From contig SAQE01000004.1 in assembly GCA_004020545.1 (NCBI GenBank), positions 124,001-188,000 on the forward strand: 64,000 nt of DNA. Reading direction: 5' to 3'. Of the stretch, positions 52,167-60,563 are shown piece by piece (position 1 is the first letter of the stretch; the number at the start of each line of letters is the position of its first letter). Position numbers and translations under genes: made by a program. A model generated the notes under the pieces. The model saw only the letters and a program-made list of their open reading frames with translations. It searched no databases and was not told where the DNA came from. This stretch comes from Mesorhizobium sp. Lineage in GTDB: Bacteria; Pseudomonadota; Alphaproteobacteria; Rhizobiales; Rhizobiaceae.

Positions 52167-53174
52167 CTAGTGCTCTCCGAACTGGCGCACGCGCGGGTCG
52201 AGCAGGGCGAGCAACATGTCGGCGATGATATTGCCGACGATCAACGTCGCCGACAGCACCATCATGAAGGTGGCCGTCACATAGACATCGCCCACCGCCA
52301 TCGAGCCGACGATCGCCGGGCCGACGGTCGGCAGCGCGAAGATGATTGCCGTCTCGATCTCGCCGGTCAGCATGTATGGCAGCACCACGCCCTGATACAT
52401 GACCAAAGGATGCAGCGCGTTGGGCACGGCATGGCGCATGACGACGGCGCCGCCGGTCAATCCCTTGGCCTTGGCCGTCTCGACATATTGGGCATTGAGC
52501 GTGTCGAGCAGATTGCCGCGCATGACGCGCATGTTGTACGCAAGTCCGCCGAAGGTCGCGATCGCCACCACCGGCCAGACATGCTTGATGAGGTCGACGA
52601 ACTTCGCCCACGACCATGGCGCGCCGCCATATTGCGGCGAGAAGAACGAGCCGATCTCCGACACGTTGAACTGGAAGACCAAGAGATAGACGATGATCAG
52701 CGCCATCAGGAAGCGCGGCACCGTCATGCCGAGGAAGGAGATGGCCGAGAGCATCGAATCGATCCAGGAATACTGCCGGGTCGCCGCCCATATGCCGAAG
52801 GTTATGCCGAGCACCGAGGCGAGCAGATGGCAGATCAGCGCCAGAAGCAGCGTGCGCGGCAGGCGCTCGCCCACCACATCGGCCACCGGCTTGTTGTAAT
52901 AGAGGCTGTAGCCGAAATCGCCGCGGGTGACGATGCCGCCGATCCAGTTGAGATACTGGACGGGCAGCGGCTTATCGAGCCCATGTTCTTTCCGATAGGC
53001 CTGGGCCTGCGCATCGGCCTCGGCATAGGAGGCGCCGCCCTGGTTGATGAGCTGCGATTTGATGTAGTCGGCATAGTCGCCAGGTGGCGCCTGGATGATG
53101 GCGAAGGTGACGAGGCTCAAAATGGCGAGCACGGGAAGCGCCGACGCTATGCGCATGAGCAGGAATCGCAACAT
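52167..53174 (-). CDS. agpB: ABC transporter permease, OppB/DppB type (AgpB-like)
   Basis: 335 residues, six membrane helices. 'MLRFLLMRIASALPVLAIL' and 'YVETAKAKGLTGGAVVMRHA' (EAA-loop) are standard for OppB-type permeases. Pairs with the OppC-type permease encoded next. Confidence 0.92.
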   Translation of the reverse strand: MLRFLLMRIASALPVLAILSLVTFAIIQAPPGDYADYIKSQLINQGGASYAEADAQAQAYRKEHGLDKPLPVQYLNWIGGIVTRGDFGYSLYYNKPVADVVGERLPRTLLLALICHLLASVLGITFGIWAATRQYSWIDSMLSAISFLGMTVPRFLMALIIVYLLVFQFNVSEIGSFFSPQYGGAPWSWAKFVDLIKHVWPVVAIATFGGLAYNMRVMRGNLLDTLNAQYVETAKAKGLTGGAVVMRHAVPNALHPLVMYQGVVLPYMLTGEIETAIIFALPTVGPAIVGSMAVGDVYVTATFMMVLSATLIVGNIIADMLLALLDPRVRQFGEH

Positions 53175-53233
53175 GGACGGTCTGCTTCCTTTCTCGCCGG
53201 TTTACGCGTTCGCCGCGTTTGGAGGTTCTGCTT

Positions 53234-53263
53234 TGTCCGGCCGCGCCGCAACGCGGCCGGACA
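53234..53263 (-). promoter_or_regulatory. Intercistronic stem-loop after the binding-protein gene
   Basis: TGTCCGGCCGCG (53234-53245) and CGCGGCCGGACA (53252-53263) are a perfect 12-bp stem with a 6-base loop between agpA and agpB. A stable structure here would protect the upstream binding-protein mRNA and reduce permease expression. Confidence 0.65.
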
Positions 53264-53302
53264 TCTCTTCGTCAGGGAGGTAAAGCTTAGTCCATCGGGC
53301 CC

Positions 53303-55384
53303 CTAGTCCATTGGACCCTTGTCGCCAGGCTTCCCGGGAAGTTCCTGGGGAAAGAGTTCATACTTGGCCTGTTTGTCCGCCTTGACGAAGACGCGTTCGC
53401 GGACGATCGAATCCTCGGCCCAGTTGAACATGAAAATCGGCGTGCCCTGCGGAATGTTCGAGAAGCGCTTGTTGACGATGAGCGCGCCCGGATATTCCGT
53501 CAGGCCGACATTGTAGACGTTTCCCGTCGAGATCTCCTGGAACTTCTTCATCAGGCTGGCGCGCTCGTCGTTGTCCTGCGTCGACACGAACTTGTTGACG
53601 ATGTCGACCAGGTCCTTCTCGAACGGCATCAGGTCGACTTCGCCGCTTTCCGGCGCGCGATGGTTCCAGCTGGTCTTCGGACCGACGGGAGCGAGCTGCT
53701 CGGTATTCTGCACCACGGATGTCAGCTCGGTGTCGTTACGCCGGATCAGCCAGTCGAAGCGGCCGGAATATTCGGCGGCGTCGCGCTGCGTGCCGTTGAC
53801 CCCGTTGATGACGATCCTCAGCCCAAGCTTCTCCATCTGGGCGACGACGCCTTCGGCAAGGCTCTTATCGGTCGTGTAGTCGTTGTTGACCAGCATCACG
53901 ATCTCGACATTCTTGCCGCCGGCGGTACTGGCCGGGAAGTTCACGAAGCCGTCGCCGTCGATGTCCTTGAGGCCGGCCTTGGCGAGCTCGGCCTTGGCGC
54001 CTTCGAGATCGAAAGGATAGTAGACGGTCGACTTGCGGTCATAGAAGCTCGTGCCCGAGGAGAAGCCGCCGGGATAGATGGCGGTGAACGGCCCCTTGAC
54101 CAGCGAGTCGCCCAGCGCCTTGCGGTTGAGCGCCATGGTGACGGCCTTGCGGAAGTCCTCGTTGCGGTTCAGCTCGCGCAGCGCCTGGCCGCGCTCGTCC
54201 GGATTGCCCCAGCCGTTGGCGGAAAAGTTGAAGCGCAGGTTGTAGCCGATGAGCCGCGGACCGAAGGCAAGCCGTGCCGGCGCGTTCTTCTCAGCCGCGC
54301 GCTTCAGCGAGGCGACGAAATTCTCCGGCTGCTCGAGGTTGGAGAAGTCGCCCGAGCCGGCCACTGCCTGCACGTCGCGGTCGGCCCAAGTCGAGAGCTT
54401 GTACTGCAACTCATTGAGATAAGGCAGCTGGTTGCCCTTCTCGTCGACCTTCCAATAATAGGGGTTGCGGCGCATGACGATGATGTCGTCTGGCCGGTAT
54501 TCGACCGGCACCCAGGCGCCCATCACCGGCATGTTCATGAACTCTGGCGGGAAGGCGTTCTTGAACTGGTCGTAGGTATTCTTCGAATATTTCGGATGCT
54601 TCGGCTTCAAGATATGCGAGGGGCCGGGGCAGAAGGTGCCGTAGGCCATCGCATAGAGATATTGCTTCGGGAACGCCTCCTTGAACGTCCATTCGACGGT
54701 GTAGTCGTCGATCTTCTTCAGAGTCGTGCCGACGCCGAAGGTTTCCTGCGTTGCGCCGTTGAGCGGCGAGACATTGGGATCGAGGACCTCGTCCTCCCAG
54801 TAGAACATCACGTCGTCGGCGTTGAAGGGCACGCCGTCCGACCATTTTGCGCCTTCGATGAGATGCATCGTCAGCTTGTGGCCGTCGCTCGACCAGTCCC
54901 AACCCTTGGCGAGGTTCGGCAGCGGCTCGGTGTCCTTTGCATCGACCTGAAACAGCGGCGCGGTGCGCGTCAGGCATTCGGAAAGCGCGATGTCGATGCC
55001 GCCCCAGCCTTGCGTCTGGCCGGCGCCGTAGTTCCAGCCTTCCGGCCTGCCGCCGATGACATGGCGCATCGTATCGCCATAGACGCCGGTGCCGTCCGGC
55101 ATATTGGCCGTCTTGAAGACCAGCGGCTCCTTCGGCAGCCTGTCCTTGACCGGCGGCAGCTTGCCGGCCTTGACGTATTTTTCGGTGACCCAGTCAGGCT
55201 CGTGATAGTCGGGCAGCGCCTTGAACTCCAGGATGGAGTCGCGCGCCACATAGTGGATCTTGCCCTCGGCCGGGAACGTCGCCGGCTCCGGCGGGACCGT
55301 CGGTTCGGAAGCGAAGGCGTGTGCCGGAATGGCAACGCTCAGCGCCAGTCCGGCGGCAAAACCAATTCTGCGTAAGGTCCTCAT
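53303..55384 (-). CDS. agpA: ABC transporter substrate-binding protein, family 5 (AgpA-like)
   Basis: 693 residues with a signal peptide ('IGFAAGLALSVAIPAHAFA-SE'). The SBP_bac_5 fold is marked by 'LPNLAKGWDWSSDGHKLTMH', 'AKWSDGVPFNADDVMFYWED' and 'FRKAVTMALNRKALGDSLV'. In Sinorhizobium meliloti AgpA, the orthologous position, binds melibiose and raffinose despite belonging to a peptide-binding family. Ortholog assignment rests on gene order. Confidence 0.9.
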   Translation of the reverse strand: MRTLRRIGFAAGLALSVAIPAHAFASEPTVPPEPATFPAEGKIHYVARDSILEFKALPDYHEPDWVTEKYVKAGKLPPVKDRLPKEPLVFKTANMPDGTGVYGDTMRHVIGGRPEGWNYGAGQTQGWGGIDIALSECLTRTAPLFQVDAKDTEPLPNLAKGWDWSSDGHKLTMHLIEGAKWSDGVPFNADDVMFYWEDEVLDPNVSPLNGATQETFGVGTTLKKIDDYTVEWTFKEAFPKQYLYAMAYGTFCPGPSHILKPKHPKYSKNTYDQFKNAFPPEFMNMPVMGAWVPVEYRPDDIIVMRRNPYYWKVDEKGNQLPYLNELQYKLSTWADRDVQAVAGSGDFSNLEQPENFVASLKRAAEKNAPARLAFGPRLIGYNLRFNFSANGWGNPDERGQALRELNRNEDFRKAVTMALNRKALGDSLVKGPFTAIYPGGFSSGTSFYDRKSTVYYPFDLEGAKAELAKAGLKDIDGDGFVNFPASTAGGKNVEIVMLVNNDYTTDKSLAEGVVAQMEKLGLRIVINGVNGTQRDAAEYSGRFDWLIRRNDTELTSVVQNTEQLAPVGPKTSWNHRAPESGEVDLMPFEKDLVDIVNKFVSTQDNDERASLMKKFQEISTGNVYNVGLTEYPGALIVNKRFSNIPQGTPIFMFNWAEDSIVRERVFVKADKQAKYELFPQELPGKPGDKGPMD

Positions 55385-55449
55385 CGTCTCCTCCCAGTTG
55401 TTTGGACGTCTGCTGCTGCCCGCCTCTTGTTCAGGACGGCTGATTTTGA

Positions 55450-55472
55450 CGGACGTGCCTCCTGCATGTCCG
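55450..55472 (-). promoter_or_regulatory. Stem-loop between agaL1 and agpA
   Basis: CGGACGTGC-CTCCT-GCATGTCCG forms a 9-bp stem with one G-T pair in the 101-base gap between the first glycosidase gene and the binding-protein gene. It may tune relative expression. Confidence 0.35.
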
Positions 55473-55485
55473 CTCGGCTATGGTC

Positions 55486-56952
55486 TCAGCCGGCTTGTTT
55501 CAATGCCGCCTTTTCGGCGCGCAATTCCTCGATCGAGCGTACGCTTCGCCGCGCCGCGCCCGCCCATTCGCGGGTCTTAACCCTGGACTTCGATAGCCGC
55601 TCTTTCGCGGCCGGAACGGCGTGCGCATATTGCGGCAGCCATTGCGCCTGGGCGACGACCATCTCGTCCACCATCTGCCAGACTTCCTCCGGCGTTGAAA
55701 CCGCGCCGACCAGCGGGTCGTGCAGCACGGCGAGCTTCAGGAGGTCGATATCGCCGGCGATCGCTGCATGCACCGACATGCGCTGCACGTTGATCGAGGC
55801 CATGCAGGTGGCCGCACATGCCTCCGGCAGTGTGATGCCCGCCGCCATGTTGATGCCGAAGCGGTCGACGAAACCGGGCGATTCGATGATGGCGTCCTGC
55901 GGCAGGTTGGTTATCACGCCGTCATTCTTGACGTTGAAGTGGCCGCGATAGACGCGGTTCGTCTCCAGCGCTTCCAATATGTGGCTGGCATGCTCGTTGG
56001 AGCGCTTCGCGGGATCGAGCGGATTCGACGCCGCTTCGAGGAACTGGGGATATTCGGTCTCGAACCAGTTGCGGGTTTCGGTCGAGTAGCGCAGGTAGCC
56101 GCCGGTCTCGCCATGGATCCAGTCGGACATGTCGATCCAGCGCGTGATCTCGTCGGGGCGCTTGCGGTACCAGGGCAGATATTCCGACAGATGCCCGTTG
56201 CTCTCGGTCGAATAGACGCCGAAGCGCTTCAGCACGTCGATGCGCAGCTTCTCCTGCTTCGAATAGACTGGATGCGCTTCGAAGGCGGCGATCAATTCGT
56301 CCTTGCCGATCGGCCGGCCGTTCAGCCGCAGCTCGATGAACCAGGTCTGATGGTTGATGCCGGAACAGATATAGTCGAGTTCCTTCGACGATTTCGCGCC
56401 GAGCACTTGGGCGATCTGCGCGGCACCGTGTTGAACGCCGTGGCAGAGGCCGACCGTGTCTACGTTGCCGTATTCGATCGCGGCCCAGGTGTTCATCGCC
56501 ATTGGATTGGCGTAGTTCAAGAATTTGGCGCCGGTCTCGGCGACCGCGCGGATGTCCTTGCAGAAATCGAGGATCACCGGAATGTTGCGCTGGCCATAGA
56601 GAATGCCGCCGGCGCAGATCGTATCGCCGACGCACTGGTCGATGCCGTATTTCAGCGGAATGCGGATGTCGTCGGCATAGGCTTCGAGGCCGCCGACGCG
56701 CACACAGCTGATGATGTAGCGCGCGCCCTCCAGCGCCTTGCGGCGGTCGGTCGTCGCCGTCACTTTTGTCGGAAGTTTATTCGCCTCGACGATCCTATCG
56801 AGGATCGCCTTGATCATCCCGAGATTGTGCTCGCTGATATCGGTCAGCGCGAATTCGATGTCCTTGAATTCCGGAACGCACAGAATGTCGGTGAATAGCT
56901 TCTTGGTGAATCCGACACTGCCGGCGCCGATAATAGCGATTTTGAAGCTCAT
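55486..56952 (-). CDS. agaL1: GH4 alpha-galactosidase (AgaL1 type)
   Basis: About 488 residues. N-terminal 'FKIAIIGAGSVGFTKKLFTD' binds NAD; 'VGLCHGVQHGAAQIAQVL' and 'CSGINHQTWFIELRL' carry the catalytic Cys/His metal ligands. Distinct in sequence from the GH4 enzyme at the other end of the operon, so the two probably split substrates. ATG 56952. First structural gene, divergent from the AraC regulator. Confidence 0.88.
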   Translation of the reverse strand: MSFKIAIIGAGSVGFTKKLFTDILCVPEFKDIEFALTDISEHNLGMIKAILDRIVEANKLPTKVTATTDRRKALEGARYIISCVRVGGLEAYADDIRIPLKYGIDQCVGDTICAGGILYGQRNIPVILDFCKDIRAVAETGAKFLNYANPMAMNTWAAIEYGNVDTVGLCHGVQHGAAQIAQVLGAKSSKELDYICSGINHQTWFIELRLNGRPIGKDELIAAFEAHPVYSKQEKLRIDVLKRFGVYSTESNGHLSEYLPWYRKRPDEITRWIDMSDWIHGETGGYLRYSTETRNWFETEYPQFLEAASNPLDPAKRSNEHASHILEALETNRVYRGHFNVKNDGVITNLPQDAIIESPGFVDRFGINMAAGITLPEACAATCMASINVQRMSVHAAIAGDIDLLKLAVLHDPLVGAVSTPEEVWQMVDEMVVAQAQWLPQYAHAVPAAKERLSKSRVKTREWAGAARRSVRSIEELRAEKAALKQAG

Positions 56953-57169
56953 CACCTTCACCTCGATCCAATCGAATGCTAGGCAAGGAGCAGCAAGGGA
57001 GGATTTGGCCACACGCTGATGCGCGCGCATGCCAGCCAAAGCCGGAAATCCGGCCTTTTCTCCTCCCGCCCGCTCCTCGACCGCGGGTTCTTCCCGTTCT
57101 TGAGGAGCCGGATTATGCGCTTATTCGAAGGCGCGGCCAGAGAAGGATTATGCTTTCGAGGGTAATTTT

Positions 57170-58045
57170 GTGCTGCGAGACCTGATCGCCAACGGAAAGC
57201 TGATGCGGACGATCTCGCTGCCGCGCGGCCGCCAGCGCCTGCATGCCATGCCGACGAGCACGGGTTACGAGCTGCGCGAGGACGAGACCTACGACTGGGA
57301 CGGGCGCAAGCGCGGCCAGACCCCGTTCACGGTTCTCCAGCATACGATCAGCGGCACCGGCCAGTTGCGCTATGAGAGCCGCAATTACCGCCTGCAGGCG
57401 AACGACACGCTGCTCGTGCTGGTGCCGCACAACCATCGCTACTGGCTGGCCAAGGGCGACCGCTGGGAATATTTCTGGATCTCGATGAACGGCGAGGAGG
57501 CGCTGCGCATCCACAAGTCGATCCTCAGCGTCTCGGGTCCCGTGTTCCGGCTGCAGCCGGCGACCGTCGATCACCTTGCCGATTGCAGCCTGCGCCTCAT
57601 CAAGGGCGCCGCTTCGCCCGGCGCCGCTTCGGCGATCGCCTATGAAGCGGCGATGGCGCTCTATGACGATATCTTCGGCTCGCATGCCTTCACCGAAAAG
57701 CAGAGCGCCATGCAGCCTGTCATCGACCACATCAACGCCAATCTCGACAAGCCGCTGCCGGTGGCGGATCTGGTCGAAATCAGCGGCCTCAGCCGTGCCC
57801 ATTTCTCGCGCTGCTTTGCCGAAAGCGAAGGATTGCCACCGGCCGAATTCGTGCTGCAGCAACGGCTGCAACGTGCGGCGAAGCTGCTCACCAAAGCGGA
57901 TTTCCTGCCGGTCAAGGAGGTTGCGGTCCTCTGCGGCTTCGAAGACGCGAACTACTTCTCCAAGGTCTTTCGCCGCTGCTACGGCATCAACCCGACGCAG
58001 TTTCGCACCACCGGCATGTATGCCAGTCTCGGCAACCATCGCTGA
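57170..58045 (+). CDS. agpT: AraC-family regulator of the alpha-galactoside operon (AgpT-like)
   Basis: 291 residues: an N-terminal cupin-like sensor ('LLVLVPHNHRYWLAKGDRWE') and a C-terminal double HTH ('VADLVEISGLSRAHFSRCFA', 'VKEVAVLCGFEDANYFSKVF'). Divergent from agaL1 with a 217-base promoter gap containing GCCGGA-AA-TCCGGC at 57041-57054. Start GTG 57170 with GAGGG upstream. Probably activates the operon with an alpha-galactoside. Confidence 0.9.
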   Translation: MLRDLIANGKLMRTISLPRGRQRLHAMPTSTGYELREDETYDWDGRKRGQTPFTVLQHTISGTGQLRYESRNYRLQANDTLLVLVPHNHRYWLAKGDRWEYFWISMNGEEALRIHKSILSVSGPVFRLQPATVDHLADCSLRLIKGAASPGAASAIAYEAAMALYDDIFGSHAFTEKQSAMQPVIDHINANLDKPLPVADLVEISGLSRAHFSRCFAESEGLPPAEFVLQQRLQRAAKLLTKADFLPVKEVAVLCGFEDANYFSKVFRRCYGINPTQFRTTGMYASLGNHR

Positions 58046-58066
58046 ACGGCAGTTGATCTGAAATGG

Positions 58067-59227
58067 TCAATGGCGGGGTCGATCGAGGGTCGTCGATGCG
58101 GTGCTGACCGGGTCGGCTGCCGCGAAGGCTGCGTCGATCTGTTCGGGCGTTCGCTGCCCGGCTCGCTTCCACGCAACATACTGGACGATGCCGAAGCTCG
58201 GGCGCTGCGGCACGGTCTTCACCACCGGCATGCGGAATCCGTCGCGGAATTTCTCCCAGCGCGCGCCGAGCACCGCCACCATCTCCTCGAAAGTCGGTGG
58301 CGTCGCGACGTCGGCGTAGGTGATGGTGACCTTGCCGGCCAGCGCCGCTGCGCGCGAGACCGGCACCGGTATCGAGGCGAGGTAATCCGCCGGCACGTCG
58401 ATCAGCCCGCCGAAGGCCCATTGCTGGCGCAATTCGTCGGCTTTCATCGGCGCGACGCTGACGTCGATGTCGTTGGGCGTGCCCGGTACGCGATAGGGGC
58501 AACTGAAGCGGCCGCAATTCGCCTTCGCGGAAAACTGCCACAGCGCGTAGCCTTGCCAGTTGCCCATCGGGAAATGCACGTTGATGTCCGGTTTGTAGCG
58601 CGCGTACCAGAGCGGCAACCGCGACAAGAGCCGATAGGTGTAGCGGTTGTCGGCGATGTACTGGGCGGTCTTGCCGTTCGAGTAGAGCACCGGGAAGCGG
58701 CCGAGGCGGCGGTGCACCTGGCGCACGAATTCTTCCGCGTCCTCGAGCGACATCCATTGCGTCGGATCGATGCCCTCGATGTCGAGGGCGATCAGATCGT
58801 CCGGCGCGGGCTCGGCGAAATCGACGAAATTGTTGGCCTGCTCGATCGGGTTGCCGGGGCGGGCAAGGTGATAGGCGCCCCATTTCAAGCCGAGTGCCTT
58901 GGCCACCACCTTGCGCGTCTGGAAGAGCTCGCGTGTCACCGCATAGCGCTTCCACAGCGCCTTGCAGAGCTTGACGTCGGTTTCGCTGCCCAAGCAGAAA
59001 TAGGGCGGCGGCAGGCCGTCGGAGGCCTTGTTGATGAAGCCGACGATGCGCTTGTCGGTGGCAAGCTCAGCCCAATCGATGGAGTTGTATTCGTAGGCGT
59101 CGATCACCAGCGCGCGGTCGGCATTCTTCCAGGGCTCGGAGAAATCCGAGGCCTTTGCCGCCGTGCCAAGCGCAACCGCCGCCGCGAGAAGCGCCAGGCG
59201 GCGAAGAGGGCGCGCCGGCTTTTTCAA
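58067..59227 (-). CDS. GH25 lysozyme-like glycoside hydrolase
   Basis: 386 residues with a signal peptide ('LALLAAAVALGTAAKA-SD'). GH25 features: 'ALVIDAYEYNSIDWAELATD', 'KWGAYHLARPGNP' and 'DLIALDIEGIDP' with the catalytic Asp-x-Glu, then 'YSNGKTAQYIADNRYTY' and 'LWQFSAKANCG'. These enzymes cut the muramic acid-glucosamine linkage of peptidoglycan. A ~100-residue C-terminal extension has no recognised domain. Confidence 0.88.
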   Translation of the reverse strand: MKKPARPLRRLALLAAAVALGTAAKASDFSEPWKNADRALVIDAYEYNSIDWAELATDKRIVGFINKASDGLPPPYFCLGSETDVKLCKALWKRYAVTRELFQTRKVVAKALGLKWGAYHLARPGNPIEQANNFVDFAEPAPDDLIALDIEGIDPTQWMSLEDAEEFVRQVHRRLGRFPVLYSNGKTAQYIADNRYTYRLLSRLPLWYARYKPDINVHFPMGNWQGYALWQFSAKANCGRFSCPYRVPGTPNDIDVSVAPMKADELRQQWAFGGLIDVPADYLASIPVPVSRAAALAGKVTITYADVATPPTFEEMVAVLGARWEKFRDGFRMPVVKTVPQRPSFGIVQYVAWKRAGQRTPEQIDAAFAAADPVSTASTTLDRPRH

Positions 59228-59272
59228 TCAGGGTGTCCCCACTGACCAGGGGTCGATCCTGAACCGCTATGG

Positions 59273-59788
59273 TTAAGGAAGTGCTTCGGGGCCGAAGAGC
59301 TTCAGAGCTGTCGCTACCGGCAAGAAGAGCGAGAGAGCACGGCTTTTGAGCGGAACGAAGCCGTGCCTGCGACAAAAAGCGGCCGCTTGCTCATCCTTGG
59401 CGTCGACGACCAGCGCGAATGACGCAGGGGCGGCCTGCACGCTTCGCCGTAGCGCATCTATGATTAGCGCCGATCCGATTCCTTTTGCTTGGAATCGGGC
59501 ATCGACTGCAAGCCGACCGATCAATGTCACAGGCAGGATCGGATAGCGCGGCAGGCGTTTCGTCTGGTCCTCAGGCAAGGATGCGATGGGCACACTGGAT
59601 GCCGCGAGAGTGTAGTATCCGGCAATGGCGCCGTCGCGATTTACAGCAGCAAAGCAATTGCTGACCCGACGTTTGACATCTTGGCTTGCTTGCTCGCGAA
59701 AGTAACGGTCGAGCGCCGGGACGCCGCAGCCAAATGCACTGCGATTGTGGGATGCTTGGAGTGTCTCAATGATCAGATCGGGCTTCAC
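59273..59788 (-). CDS. GNAT acetyltransferase toxin (TacT/AtaT-like)
   Basis: 171 residues: 'SFGCGVPALDRYFREQA'-like opening ('FGCGVPALDRYFREQASQDV'), acetyl-CoA site 'DARFQAKGIGSALIIDALRR' and 'ALVVDAKDEQAAAFCRRHGF'. This pattern is typical of GNAT toxins that acetylate aminoacyl-tRNA. Start is GTG 59788, overlapping the antitoxin stop as GTGA. Confidence 0.88.
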   Translation of the reverse strand: MKPDLIIETLQASHNRSAFGCGVPALDRYFREQASQDVKRRVSNCFAAVNRDGAIAGYYTLAASSVPIASLPEDQTKRLPRYPILPVTLIGRLAVDARFQAKGIGSALIIDALRRSVQAAPASFALVVDAKDEQAAAFCRRHGFVPLKSRALSLFLPVATALKLFGPEALP

Positions 59789-60072
59789 TGGGATTCGATG
59801 ACCAGCCGTTTATAGGCGTCGGCGGCTTTGCGGAGCGCTTCATTGGGCTCTGGTGGATTCAGAATAGCTTCCATCAGGGCGCGCTGATCTTCCATGGACA
59901 GGCGGATGATGGCGGTCTCCTCGATGGTGCGCTGCGCTGCTTCTTGCGCTGCGGTGACCACGAAGTCACTGACGCTGCGGCCTTGGATCTCGGCGGCGCG
60001 CTTCACCATGCTCAGCGCATCCGGCGAGATGCGGGCTTCAAGACGGGCGGAACGGGACGGTTGGCTAGGCAT
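59785..60072 (-). CDS. DUF1778 antitoxin (TacA-like)
   Basis: 95 residues. The N-terminal ribbon-helix-helix is 'RSARLEARISPDALSMVKRA' with 'GRSVSDFVVTAAQEAA'; the C-terminal 'MEDQRALMEAILNPPEPNEA' is the toxin-neutralising arm. Partner of the GNAT toxin encoded immediately downstream. A palindrome upstream is the likely autoregulatory operator. ATG 60072. Confidence 0.9.
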   Translation of the reverse strand: MPSQPSRSARLEARISPDALSMVKRAAEIQGRSVSDFVVTAAQEAAQRTIEETAIIRLSMEDQRALMEAILNPPEPNEALRKAADAYKRLVIESQ

Positions 60073-60093
60073 AGCAATCACCTCGATTCTCTC

Positions 60094-60116
60094 ATGTACG
60101 GGGTAAAACCGTACAT
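60094..60116. promoter_or_regulatory. Toxin-antitoxin operator palindrome
   Basis: ATGTACGG (60094-60101) and CCGTACAT (60109-60116) form a perfect 8-bp inverted repeat with a 7-base spacer, 22 bases upstream of the antitoxin ATG. A ribbon-helix-helix antitoxin would be expected to bind it. Confidence 0.7.
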
Positions 60117-60136
60117 ATCAAGCGATTGTTTTGCGC

Positions 60137-60373
60137 TCAGCGCCGAAACAGCGACTGGACCGCGAACGGATCGGGTGCAGGTTCCTGCGAGAGCGTGCCT
60201 TCGGCCACGCGCTTCTTGTGATGTGCCAGCGAGCATTGCGGCGAGCACAATATGCCGCGATCCGACCAGTAGGCAGGCCCATGCTCGATCTTGCCCTCAT
60301 GATACCAGAAGCCCGTGGCCCGATAGGGGAGGCCGCATTCGATACAGCGATAGGCGTCGGGTCTGGCAAGCAT
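60137..60373 (-). CDS. Hypothetical zinc-ribbon-like small protein
   Basis: 78 residues: 'YRCIECGLPYRATGFWYHEG' (Cys-x2-Cys) and 'GILCSPQCSLAHHKKR' (Cys-x3-Cys plus two His). The paired cysteines suggest a zinc ribbon. It lies upstream of the toxin-antitoxin operon on the same strand. Function unknown. Confidence 0.65.
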   Translation of the reverse strand: MLARPDAYRCIECGLPYRATGFWYHEGKIEHGPAYWSDRGILCSPQCSLAHHKKRVAEGTLSQEPAPDPFAVQSLFRR

Positions 60374-60464
60374 GGATTCGATCCGGTCTCAAGCCGGACC
60401 TCAACGGTCGGCTGTTTCGAATTTAGTGTGCTTGGAAGACTTTGCAAAATCCGCGTGACAAAGT

Positions 60465-60480
60465 TTGACGTTTACGTAAA
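60465..60480. promoter_or_regulatory. Candidate LiuR-type operator
   Basis: TTGACGT-TT-ACGTAAA is a 16-base near-palindrome (one mismatch) and contains the perfect TTTACGTAAA. It lies 84 bases upstream of an acyl-CoA dehydrogenase/enoyl-CoA hydratase pair. The pattern resembles sites of MerR-type LiuR regulators of branched-chain and fatty acid catabolism; no such regulator gene is in the window. Confidence 0.45.
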
Positions 60481-60563
60481 AAGAAGATGGGAGCCGGCCC
60501 AAAGGTGGATGGCCTCGCTTCGGCAACGCGACTACGGTTGGCCGAAACGGAGGAGGAGCAGTC

